A DNA stretch of 64,000 nt from Datnioides undecimradiatus (taxonomy: Eukaryota; Chordata; Actinopteri; Lobotiformes; Datnioididae), in the NCBI GenBank assembly GCA_008933995.1, contig WARS01000033.1, positions 3,892,763 through 3,956,762 of the forward strand, in the 5' to 3' direction. Of this stretch, positions 27,960-40,491 are shown one piece after another (within the stretch, counting starts at the first letter, position 1; each line of letters begins with the position of its first letter). A model generated the notes under the pieces. That model had not been told where the DNA came from. It saw nothing but the letters and a program-made list of their open reading frames with translations, and searched no databases. A program made the translations under genes and the position numbers.

Positions 27960-28374
27960 GGCAAAAAAACAAAAAAAAAAGGAAAACCCGTCCTGGAGGG
28001 CAGAGGGAGGGAGAAGGACGCACACGGACACAGGGCGAGGGAGGGGGGAGGGAGGGGAGAGAGCGAGAGACCCTGAGCGGGCATGACTGCTCTTGGATCT
28101 GTGACAGGAAACTTTGCTCTTGTTGCTCCGCTCCTCAGCCGCAGCAGCAGCAGTCAGACTCCATCGCTTCAGCCGCTGTTTACCATCTGAAATGCACTTG
28201 ACTGGGCTCTGCGGTGTTTGCGGGACTTTCTCAGCCTGTGGAGTCATGGCTCTCCATCCTCATTCCCCCACAGCACGTCGCTGAAGGCAACACAGAGGCT
28301 CCGGGAGACTTTTCGAGGATAAACTTCGGAACTAAATGACATTTGTTTGCTTTTAACGCGCGCTGGACACGAGG
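27960..28374 (+). promoter_or_regulatory. emilin1: emilin1 promoter and 5' leader (approximate)
   Basis: The sequence just before the emilin1 start is purine- and GC-rich (G-runs about 28036-28060), then has a CAG-repeat stretch (28138-28152) and a CG-containing segment up to the ATG. No convincing TATA box is visible. The transcription start is not determined and the limits are an estimate. Confidence 0.45.
28083..28356 (+). promoter_or_regulatory. Three upstream ORFs in the emilin1 leader
   Basis: Short ORFs that close before the main ATG: 28083-28190 (35 codons), 28192-28284 (30 codons, with an internal in-frame ATG at 28246) and 28336-28356 (6 codons). They matter only if transcription starts upstream of them, which the sequence alone does not show. 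They could lower translation of the main frame. Confidence 0.4.
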
Positions 28375-28484
28375 ATGGAGACGGTGTTTTACCTGTTTGC
28401 CTTCGTGTTGGTCCCTGCGAGCTGGGGTCTCGGCTATTCGGAGTCCAGTCTTCAGTCGGGTCAGAGAGCTGCCAGCAGACACAG
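28375..28484 (+). CDS. emilin1: emilin1 coding exon 1 (signal peptide)
   Basis: Codes residues 1-37. It starts [18 protein letters not shown], a short hydrophobic signal peptide, followed by a Ser/Gln/Arg-rich stretch that leads into the EMI domain. The donor is ACAG|GTAGGG. It ends two bases into an Arg codon, completed by exon 2. This ATG was chosen because it is in frame with the EMI domain and gives the signal sequence a secreted EMILIN needs. Confidence 0.88.
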
Positions 28485-31400
28485 GTAGGGTCGACGCACG
28501 TGTGCACGCGCTGATTACCTGTGGCTCGTTCGCTTCGTGCCAGGAGAAGAGCAGAGCTTCAGTTCCAAACCTCCACTTGGGAAAAAAAAGTAAATTTACT
28601 TAACTGCTCCTGTCATATGGTTCTCAAAGTGAGGTCCGGGGACACTCGGTGGTTCTTTTGGGGACTTGAAATGGGTCATTAAAAAAAAAAAAGAAAAAAA
28701 AAGAAATAGTGGTTTAAAACAATTTCGGTTTCCAGCTTCATACATATGAGGTTTAACAGCTTTTCTCTGTTTTATGTGATTGTTTAATAATTTCGTGTTT
28801 TGGACTGATTGTGCACCAAAAAGTTGTGTCTGAAGACATCATTTCTGGTTTGGAGAAAATGAATGAATGAATTAATCTGAACAAAAAATAATGGATAGGT
28901 TAATCAATTATGAAAATAATCTTTGGTTTCAGCGTTACTGCATTTCAACTACTTTAATAGCAATTTAGATTCTTAGTCAACCTTAAAGTGATAATTTCAT
29001 TAGTACCACTAAATCTCCCGTGTAGGGCAGACTGGGATCCTCCCAGTAACACTGTAATTTCCTTAATGAACGTCTCATCAGTGTCCGTTATGTCAAAATG
29101 TCATCCGAGTAGCCCTTGTAGAAGCAGCCATGGTGTAAATTCTCATTTCCAGAGGAAATATCTTATTAGTGACTCTGAGACTGCGGGGCCCCTCCCTGGA
29201 TCGGGGGGTGATGGATGGGAAGGGGGTGTGGTGTGATGATTCAGGGGGCCCAGAGCTGGACAGGGCTTATAGGGATTATAGATATTTACTGTTTCAGGGC
29301 CCCAAGTGAAACGCTTTTAGGGGGCCCAGGGTTCTAGCACCTCTCCCAGCTTCAGCCTCATCTGAGGAGAATTCATCATTCTGGCAAACAGCATCTTCTA
29401 GTCAAGTAAAGGTGAATGGGGTTGACAAGTTGCCTGGATACTGCACTTGAGCTGGATGTCATCAATCCAGAAGACTGATAATGTGTAGTCATTTTAAGTT
29501 GAGCGATTCAGATGCAGGATTCCCAAAATGCCACCTTGGCTTCTTTTATGGGACTGTAAGGAAATCATTTCGATCTGAGCCACTGGTGATTAATAGGTGC
29601 TCGTAACTCAGTGACTGCCTCTAAAAGCTGTTCATACTGTCAGCGTGCCAACGCATGTATATTTTTATTGTGCTGTTGCAGCCCCATAGTGTGTTATTAG
29701 CATGTAATTGAGCTTCTGCCTGAGGGCCCCATGTGTGGACGACCCCCTCACCTCTGCGGACAGATGTGTGTTTGTGTGTACGTGTGACTTGTTTGTGTGC
29801 TCGTAAATGAATGAATGGGGAAGTTTTGGCAAAGTGAGTGACCGACAATGTGTGTAAGTTCGCGTGTGTGTGCGCATGAAAGGAGTCCCGACAGCGGTGA
29901 ATGAATGACAGAGTATCTCACATGTGGTGTATGTCTGCCTGCATGTGTTTGCACTTAGCGTGTGTGTATGTGTGTATGTAATGCAGGCCAGGCTTCTGGC
30001 AGCTGAGCTCCTGCAATATGAGCTTCTATCAGGTTTCTCTCCACATCACGGCTTCTGCTGCTGCCGCTGCTGTTGTGGCTGCCTGAGTCATGAGATGTGG
30101 ACGGTTGGTGTATGACTAGACTGACCTGTCTGATTGTGGAAGTGAGTAAAGTAAAGAGAAGGATAGATAGAGAAGAGGGGAAAGATACAGTATCTAACTA
30201 AGATAAGGGAGAAGAAGAGGTGAAGATAAGACAGAAAAAAGATTTGGAAAACTGGCAAGACTGTAAAGGAAACAGAAGATCTGGAGGAAAGAGAGAGAAC
30301 CTGAGCAGGCGTGGCAAGAGAGGATGAAAGGGTGAGAGGGGATGGGGAGGAGTGCCACAACAAGAGAAAAGACAGAAGACATGGGTCCTTAAATGCCTTC
30401 CCCCTGCTGAAATCAGTAGGCTGTGAAGGAGTCAGCACGGCTGGCCTGTGACTACACACACATACAAACCACACACACACACACACACACACAAGTGACG
30501 CATCGGGGAAAAGAATGCGCTGGCCCGTGGCAATGCGGTTTGCCCCTCTGACATCCGTTTGAACTCAATTGATCTGTTTTGACAGATGTGTGAAGTATTC
30601 CATAAGTGGTAAAGGCTGTTGAATGAACTGAAGACATGCAGCAGGGGTCTTACCGGGGGCTCAGGAGGACCCTGAGCTGTCCGACACATCTCCTGCCAAA
30701 ATGTCAGAGCTGCACGTCATCCCGTCAACTCCACACACCGACAGAGTAAGAGCAGAGGAAGCAGTGTGGACGCACGTGGACTGCTGATGCGTTGAAGGAC
30801 ATTAGATCACCACTGGAGGGGAGCGAGGAGTGGATCCAAAGCATCTCTCTCCCACTATTCCCACCTGTTTCCCCTTCCACATTTTCCTTTACATTAGCAT
30901 TGAGGTACTGTGTCCATAATGGTATAAACACACAATACACTCATTCTATCTTTGGAGTTCCAGATGTTGAGTTGTAATGTCGCTGTTAGTTTGTTTTATG
31001 GCCTTCTGCTTTGTGGGTTGTAACAGAAAAAGACAGGAGAGCCAAAAAGGTGATTAGTTCTGATAAACCCTGTATTCTGGGACCATTAATTAACACAGTA
31101 AACCATGTACACTATATGGACTTATACCCACATTCATTTTAATTGCTTGGCCTAAGGCTTAGCCCCATGAATGACTCCTTATATCCTTCAGGATTTAATC
31201 ATGCATCATAATGTGCTTCCAACTTTGTGGTAACGGTTTGGGGGAAGTCCCTATACTGTTTCAGTGAAACAATAAAGAAATGATTTTCCCACTTTGCTGT
31301 GGAAGAAGTTGACTGACTTGTGCAGATCCCTGACCTCAACCGCAACCACAACCACAGACTAGCCTTGATTGTACACTTTGCATCACTGTCCTGCATGGAG

Positions 31401-34400
31401 ATCTCCTGGAGTATTTAAGTCACAGGTTAATTACACAATATGAAGGAAATCTACAGTCAAAATATATGAATAATTAACCCAAAAGCATGAGGAAACAACG
31501 TCAAACAGCTGTAAAGTAACAAAAAGATGGTTTATTCCAACAGAGAATGGTCTCTTCTGTTGAAAACAATACAGAACTCTCACTGTTCTTCTTTTCTACT
31601 CCTTAAAATGACTTTGGTTATTTAGGTATTTCTCCCTCTGCCTACATCCAGTATGATCAATGGCACACCCAAAGGCCCATTCCTCTTCTGCTGTTGAAAG
31701 GACATTTGGGAAATGTTGGAGGTCAGCAATTCATACACTCACATAATGGCTATAGGGTATCTAAGGAATTGCCCTTGAGAATCCAGTGGGCTCAGGCAGT
31801 CACAGCTTGGAGAGCGAATAAATGTCTGTGATTAAGCTTCCTTTAATAATTGCCCCGGAGCAAGCTATCTGACCCAAGTGGCTCCAGTGCAGCAGCAGTA
31901 GACTGTCTACTGTTGTGGTAATTTAGAAATTCAACCACCATTGCATGCAGAAACCCAATATGGCTCAATTATGTTGCCTATAAATTTGCACTGTGTCCAG
32001 TGCAAAGAGAAAAGTCACATCTTAACATTATTTTGAGACATATGGTCGATATCAAGTTCACTCGTGCTGGTTATGAGCTTGTGATTTATAGGTTTTATCC
32101 ATCGATTTATGCTTTTTGCCTTTAGAACTGATCCTAATACAGTTCAAGAATGAACAGTGGTTGTGATTGGAAGGAAACTCTATATGGTTTCTAATGTCAG
32201 CTCCATTTCTGTGACTGATGATATGATGATGATGATGATGATGATAATGCTGGTCTGAGAGCCAGTTGGTCGGTTGGTCCAGCCCTTTGATCCACACTGA
32301 AATGTCTCGACGACTGTTTGATGCATTTCTCCTCTAGGACCACCGTGAAGCAGAAATGTGTGGTTTTGAGTGAAATGTCTCGACAACTGTTGGATGAGTT
32401 ACCATGAAAATTTACCTCACTACCATTAGAGTTAATGTAATAACTTTAATAATCCCTTCATTTTTCATGTGTCGCATAATCAGGTCAATTTTTCCCATTT
32501 GTCCAGTACTTTGGTTAATGACGAAGTACCTGCTAAACTACTGACGTTCACCAAGAGCCTCAGCTGCACTGTGTTTCAAGCTTATTGGCAAATACTAACA
32601 TGTCAACTTAGGTAGTGAACACGCTAAACATGTTAGCATTGTTGTTGTGAGCATGTTAGCATGCTGATATTGCAGGGGCGGGCCGTGCATTTCACACCTA
32701 GGCCTTTAGTGGTGTCCTACCTGAATTAATCCACCTCATAATACCATCATTGTGTCGCCACGGCTATTTTTCTTTGACCCTAGCAACACATGATGTCTGA
32801 AATATGATTGGATAAAAGCTCTAAAATAACTACTGGAAGCAACCAAGAGAAAAGCCATTATATGAAGATAATAGACTATCCCAATAGGAATCATTAATAC
32901 ACATTCATGGAAAAACATATTGAAACGTAAGTCAGTGATCTTTAGATTTAGGCCAGCAGAGAAGGCCTTGATGGCCCTGACGGCCCACCACTGTGATATT
33001 GGCATATAACTCAAGTGTCTCAGGCCCACAGCGTCACAAGACGTTAGCATGGCTGAAGGCTCTTAGCCCTGTTTCCTAGCTTCCCACAACTATGGAGCAA
33101 TTTTGAGAGATAATACTTCTGTTTCTCAAACTGCATTTTAAGATGAAAATGCCTGGTCACATCAGTTGTGATAGCGTACCAAAATGATCCGGGCAAATTG
33201 GACTGAAACAGGTTCGTCCTCTTCTTGACCGAACCTTGGAAAGAGTCCAAACTCAGTTAATTTGTGTGATCTTCTGCTTTCTGCCAATTAGTGCAGTAAG
33301 CAAATCTCATTATTTATGGTGATGCAAATGTGGGAAAAGGGATCCTTTCCAGTCACAGCCATTGTAACCTAATTACCATAGTTCCCAGCATGCATTTCAT
33401 TAGAGAAAGCTTTCTTTACCTTGTTGAGCTAAAGTTTCAGAACACTGTTAAAGATTTGGATCTGTTCCCCATATTCATCCCATCCACCCACACGTAAACA
33501 ACTGAACCACAGACCTCCTCTCAACTCAAAAAGTAAATGGAACAACATGACAAGACATTTAACTACTGAACACAATGCCTTGTACTTCAGAGCAGCTGTT
33601 AAAGTTTTACCTGCATAAATAGTCTGAACTATTTTGGGCGACTGGATTTTAAAGGCTTAGAGGAGTCTTGTGTTTCAAATTCACACGCCTCCATAAATGG
33701 CTAAAAACTCAAGTGAGACACAAAAATGCCCGCAGACCTCCGACGGCTGACGTCTCTGGGCAATAATGCTAAAGCAAATGGTAGTATCATTGGACATTCT
33801 CTGTATATCTTTGTGACCGCCAGGCTAAACAATCAGAGAGAGGTTTACACAGTCGCACTGTCCCTTGAAGTTGGAGCGAGTCCAAAAGTGAAACGGTGTG
33901 TGTGCGCTAGTAAAACTGCATTTATGAGATAGAGCAGAGAGGCCTGAAGAATGTGCGTGTCTGCCTTTGTGTGTGTTTGTCTGTCGGCGATGCGATCGCT
34001 CAAGCGTGAGTGAGTGCGCTCGAGTGTGTATGTTGTCGTCTGTGACAGTCTGTGTGCTTTTCGGTGTGTGTACAGGGGTATACCTTTACAAGGACGTTGG
34101 AGGGGTGCTTGACCTCCGGGTCGCAGTTCAAACGGCTGGACACACCCCTTTCTATCCACTCATTCAGGTCGCTGTCGAAGCCTTCCCTTGAAGCTAAATG
34201 AAAGATCCCTCGACAATAGGCGCTGCCAAGAGATTTCTTTGTTTGAGCATTAAACCCCAGCTCGCCTTTTTCCTTTCTTTCATTCCCTCTTCCTCCCACT
34301 TACTCTACATGTCACTTTTGTCACCCACTACTCAAGTTTTACCCACAATTCTGCTCCGCAGGGCTCCAAAAGGGAAGCTTTTGAATAAAATGAACCTGGA

Positions 34401-37400
34401 ATGTGTGGGTTGAGATGTCAGACCGCGACTTCCTGCTCGGCTGTGAAGTGTCTCTGTGCTGTTTTATAAGGAGGTGAAATTTATTGGGAAATAAAGTGAT
34501 GCTCAGACAGGTGCGAGAGTTCCACTCACGCTGAGTTATGACTCTATAAATAATAGTAAGACGTGTACAATGGGGAGTTTCACTGCAAGGTGCCACGCAG
34601 AGAAGTAATGAAAACGTCGCTCGTATGAATGTGCCTGCAGGTGAAGGACAAAGTGTATTTGTGCTTATTTAACGTGCGTGGAAGTGTGTTTAGGCTTGTG
34701 TCCGGTGCTTGTTGGTGCGTGTGTTTGGGTGTGCTTTATCGAATATGTGAAATCAAACAGCTCCTCATATCCCACTACATGTGCAGTTCCAGTTCACTCT
34801 TTCCAGTGTTTCCTGGAATGCACTTTTATTCACGTGCTGTGTCCATGAAACATAAAGGGTTCCTTTTAAAGGTGCAGTTCTCTTCAACCATATAGGGCTT
34901 AATGGCATATTTCAGCTCATTGTTTCTTTTTTACTGTCATGGTCATGGTTCTTTCATTAGCCTCATCAGTTTTCCTTCCAGACAAAAGAGGCTATTTAGA
35001 CACACACAAGGTTGGGGTAGAAACACTGAGTGTAAATGTTCATCTGTAAACTGTCTTACAGCATTGTATATATTGTATATTGTAGAAGTTAGATTATTGT
35101 GAGAGTATTGCAACGGCATAGTCGCATGCTGTTTCACTTGGACTGTAATGGAATGAATGGATTCTTTGCTGGACATTCGAATTAGACTGTGTTGCCTCTT
35201 GCTAGATGTCGTGTGTTCTGTATTAGTTAGAACCAGCTCTTCAGTGAAGGTTTACTACCCCCACATTAACTTGTTTATCATTGCTCAGACATTACACTAG
35301 CCACGGCTGCTTTTGATCACACTGGGGAAGTTAACCAGACATGGATTTGCCAGACCGAACCAGTTAGACCTCATCTTTGAAGTCTTTCCACTTGTCAAAC
35401 CGAAAACAGGGCGTTAGACAACACTTCCGGTGCAAATTGGTTGGTTATACAAGAGAGGAAGCGTTGGAAAAAGGCGCCTGGTTGGTTTTTCTCATGGTGG
35501 CAGAAGAAGATCTCAAACGTGGCTGAATGTAACCACCAAAAATCAGCCTGACATGCATGGTCTATCTGAAAACTTGCTGAAGGTTCTTCACAGTGTTTGT
35601 TTTCACAGCGTGAGCCTGTAAAGACCAATGCACTGGCATTGGTCTTTACCAATGCCAGTGCATTGGTATATAAAAAAAAAAGTATTGTACATTGTCATTT
35701 CACATTTCTATCTTTATCTGATAAACACTTGCATGAGCGGGACTGTTTATGTGCAGTGCTTTCCTGTGGTGCTGATATAGCAAAGGAAACAGGGAGATTA
35801 GCAGCTGAATGTGCTATTGATTGGAAACCAAACACACACAAACACACACATGCACACACACTCTCCATTAAACACCATGCTAGGTTGTAAACCGTAATTA
35901 CTATCATCATCATCATCATCACCAGAAATGTATATGCTTTCATCTCTAAGCGCATTAAATTGGAAAAATAAGCAGGTTGTGATCAGTGCTCTTCTAATTT
36001 TTGGGTGTACGTGTGCATCTGCACGCCTCAGTGTCTGTGTGAGTGTCCTCGTCTGGCTGTGTAAGTCTCTCACAAACGCAGGAATGCGTGCGTCGTGTGA
36101 TTGTCTGTTAAATGCTCTGTGTGTGTTGCTTGTAATTGTGTTTTACACTCACAGACCGAGATGCCAAGTGTCGTTAGTGGACTTTCATCTGAGCGATTTC
36201 TCCGCGGCCATTTGGATTAATGGGACTTTATTGGATTACTGTTTGGAATGCTTAACTTCGCGCCGGTTAGAGAGAGAGAGGGGGGAAGGCCCAGGGGTTT
36301 GGAGTTGAAGTGTTGTTTTGAAGGTGTCACCCATGCAAGAGAAAACTTGCATGTGGGCGCACATGCAGTGGGGTGCATAAACAAATTCACTGTGGTCTCT
36401 TTTGTGAAGGGCATTCGCCTAGGCACAAGCGCACACACACACACACACACACAGACACTCTTTCAGACAACACTCACACTTAGTCATCCTCCTATAAATA
36501 TAAAGGCTCCTCTTATGTATTTCAGTGGAGTGAGAAGCCCATGATGGAAAGATGGAAAATGCCCCGGCAGGGAGGGTGTTATGTACAGTAAGTGTGGGTG
36601 TTTGGAAGCTCCAAGAGTTGTGCGCGAGCGTATGTGTGTATGTGTTCACATCTGCGTCTGCTCAGTTGTGAAAAAAGAGAGATGGTGAGGTTTATTTATA
36701 TGAGCCGCAGTGCCTGTTCTCCATCAGTGAAGATAGGGTGTGAACGTTGCCAACTTTATGCTTTATCTGCTGTGTCTGTGACCCTGAGAGTCAGTAAGTC
36801 AGGATAATAGATTGGCAGAGCTGGTCCACTGAATCACAGTGACAAAAAAAAAACTCAGAGGAGCGATGGGGGGAACAGACACAGAGCTGTTTCGATTTAT
36901 CGCCGCTGTCCTATTTTACATGTTCCCTATTCCTTCTGGTTTGGTCCAACTCCTGATGGAGATGTTAGATCCCCCTTTCTCAAAAACGTTGAGTCCAACA
37001 TACACAGTGAAGTATAACAAACCGCAGAACAAGATAACCCAGCGGAGTCTCACACAGCGTAATGCAATAAGGATCACTGGTGATGAGCCGCAAGACTCTG
37101 GAAACACATGAGGGGGAGAGACAGCTGTGTTTGGAAGCACTGACGTTGGCTAATTTCAGATGTATGGTGGCAGAGTTTCCCGTCCGAATCACCAGCACTC
37201 CAAGATCTGATAGGAACATTAAATACAATGGAAGAAACCACAGCAGAGCGAAGCACAACGTAATACGAATCAGCGCACAGCCAGAGGAGGCCACATGGAT
37301 CACTGTGAAGAGCCACACATGTTTAGAAAGGGAGTTAGGAGTCGTTTGGTTGCATGAACGAGGCTTGATTTCAGCAAAATTACATTCTGCTTGATTTGCT

Positions 37401-40400
37401 GAATCAATCCAAAATGTGTATATATTTCAGATCAGCTCAATATGTCATACAGTGATATGTCATACAAAACAAATTAAATGTATACGCTATTTATATGCAT
37501 ATACTGTGTTTTTCCATAAAGCTGGGACTCCAACAGTACATTATGTTTTATGGTATGAACAAACCAAACCAAACCATCATGCACATTACTGGCTTACAAC
37601 AGCAACAACCTACAACAGTGTAACGACCATCGGGCATGAATCTAGCATGGATTACACTGAGAGACGTGCAGGAAACTTCATTTCTTTGAATTTTATATAA
37701 TGCTTTTTTCTTTAAATGACATTATTATCAAATCCAAAGCGTTGTATTTCAGTTAATCTTACCCTGGTTATGATCAGGTTTTTGATCTCGGTTCTTCTGA
37801 GCATGCAAACATCAGATCCTGGTTTCAGAAACCTGGATGAAGCCTCATCCCCACCAGGACTTGCTACCTTGAGTACACAGATAAAAACCAGGATCCTGTG
37901 GCATGTAAACACCTTTTCCTGGATTCTGAACATACAGAACAGAGTGGCTGAGATGGGGAGAGATCAAGACACACCTGCAAACAATCAGAAACCTGGACAC
38001 TGGCACACTGACACATTTCTATAGGCACGAATCCAAAACACTCTGGATTCATCAACAGTTGACGTTTATCCCTTCATGGCTCCTGCACGATGACCTAAGC
38101 ACACAGCCTTAATCAGAGTGATCTGCACCATCAATATACATCGATATATATCATACTGGCTGACTGTTTTAGCACAAATACTGGTTCTGAGATGTCTGCC
38201 TCCGTCCCAGTACAGTGGGATTGAATGATCTTTTGAGTTTTAAGTATTCTTTGGTGTTTGGTGGCACCAAACCAAACTGAACAAAGTCAAACTAAGCTCT
38301 GTTCTCCTTCACTGTATTGAGATGGTGGCAGAAATTACCAAGACTGAGCAGGATGTATAAAACCATAACTATGTGCACATGACTGTGACTAAAAACCACA
38401 AGAGGAAGTGAGAGGATATAGGTCAGCTAACCCTTTGAACGTTCCTCATGATTCTTTCGACTAACCTTTATAGTAGAGTATGGCAGTTAATTAGTCCTGT
38501 TCACTTTCCCACGTATACAGTAGCAACAGGAACAGGAGGTCATGAGGGTGAGGTCATGAGGAGGAGGAGAGGAGGAGCAGCCGGGATAAACTCTTTCTGT
38601 CAGTCAGACAAGCTCTGGAATGAAGAGGAGGATCATGGTCTTAGGGGAACAGGGGAGAGGTGTAGTCAAACAGAGGGGAGATGGAGACGGGGGGGAGATG
38701 ATGAACAGAGATGTAGAGGGAGAGACGCAAGTGGAGAGGGATGGATTGAAAGAGACAGCAAGGGCGAGAGAAGCAGCGAGATGGGGGGAGGTTGATCTGC
38801 ATGGACAAAGCGCCTAAAGTCAGAGTTGCACAGTAGGAGACAGGTAGGGAAAGAGTGACAGACACAAAGACAGACAGGAAGAGACATAGAGAGACAGCTA
38901 TGAAGACAGACAGCTGCTGATTGACTCTCCAGCATGAAGGAACTCCTTGTACGCTCCAACTTTTATCTGTAAACCCTTCATAGTTCTGCTCCGATGAATC
39001 TTAGAGCGACACTAATTGGCCCTAATAACCACCGGGGAAATAACTGTGGATGGGGATTCTGGGTAATATGAAAATGATGATAGAAAGCGACTGAGGGACG
39101 TCTGTGTCTTGAATCTCGCTGCAGTTGTTATCAAGGAGAATATCTGGGGGTCAGGGCAGGTCAGAGGGATGAGGACAAATTGAGTGGCATGTAGACGGGG
39201 GGAGTATGTGGGAGTGTGTGTGTGTGTTTCTTGTAATTCTGTCCCTTTGAGTTTGAGTTATTAGGCATTTTATGAGGACATTATGCAGAAGTTTGGAAAG
39301 GTTACACAGGAGTGGTTTCAGCATTGGTATTTGAGTTAAGGAGTTCAGAATAGAATTAAGTTTTAATATAAGTAAATGTTAAAGCTGCTATAATCATTTT
39401 TTGTATTACGAAGTGAGAAATTGTGATGTGGAAAGTCGATCGTGATTCATATTCTGCTGTTTCGGGCACAACAGGCAGCAGCTTTCTGAAGCTCTCAAAG
39501 CCCACTGTGCTCTGCCTTTCCAGCAGTGAACGGGACACACAAAGTTAGCCGGTGAACATATAGTGGAACATTTAACAGCTGTGAGTGAGATATTTCCCTG
39601 CAGAGTTGGCGGAGAGTGAAAAACTACTACAATGGGAGTGATATTCCAGTTGAATTTGCCAAGTAGCCAGAGGCACGACTCCAAATACGTGCTAATGTTG
39701 CTCCACGTGCGCTGGATGTGTGGAAACACAACCGTTTCCTTATAAAAATCAATACATCTGTGTTTAAAAGGGAATGAGAATAAGAGTATCCTGCACCAAA
39801 ACAGTTTTAACCTCAACTGGTTTCAATAAGTTCTACCTTTAAGTCAAGGTTAAGTTAAATAGGCCAAGTAGCTTTGACGCAGGCACTTTTAGTCCAGTTT
39901 TGGACTAAAAGCTTTTGTTTTGGTTTTCAGCTCCACACAGGCTGTAAGGTGAGCACTCAGCACTCTCATCCATCCCCCATCATAACATGAAGTATTGTTG
40001 GAGAGGCGTGGGGGGGTTCAGCTCAGCAGGAGAGCCAAAGTAAACAACTGATGAGAGAAGATATGGACATCTAACCAGCGAGCTCTAGACCTCAATGTTT
40101 TGCTCAGGAGCTGGTCACCAAACCGGGGCCAAACAAAGCCACGCTGTATTAAGACTGACTTGAAAAATGTGAATTTACCACAGTGATTTAAGATTGATAC
40201 CGATGTTCTGGTGTCACTTTTGAAAGGAAAGCATTTTCCCCAAAACAAAATGTTCCTTTATCCCAGCGACCAATTCCAGATACGCTCTTTGATTTCATTT
40301 CCTGTCAGATATCTTAAATGTTTCAAGATTAACATGGAATTATGCACATCTGAGAGGCAAGACATTTTATTCTCACCCTCACGTTGCTTGTGGAATGAAT

Positions 40401-40452
40401 GTAACCAATGGTAATCTTTCACATGGATATGCAGTATAAACACTACTCTTGG

Positions 40453-40491
<39 letters not shown>

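Noticed and set aside
27795-28247. A 150-codon minus-strand ORF at the emilin1 promoter.
   Set aside because: It is antisense to the GC-rich and purine-rich leader of emilin1, with low-complexity composition and no known motif.
36990-37320. Apparent internal duplication around AGCGTAATGCAATAAGGATC and AACGTAATACGAATCAGCGC.
   Set aside because: The similarity is short and patchy and could be chance.
37716-38055. A stretch with CATGTAAACACC and ATCCTGGTTTC/GAAACCTGGAT that recalls a fish dispersed repeat.
   Set aside because: I could not define ends or a target duplication, and no second copy is present in the window.
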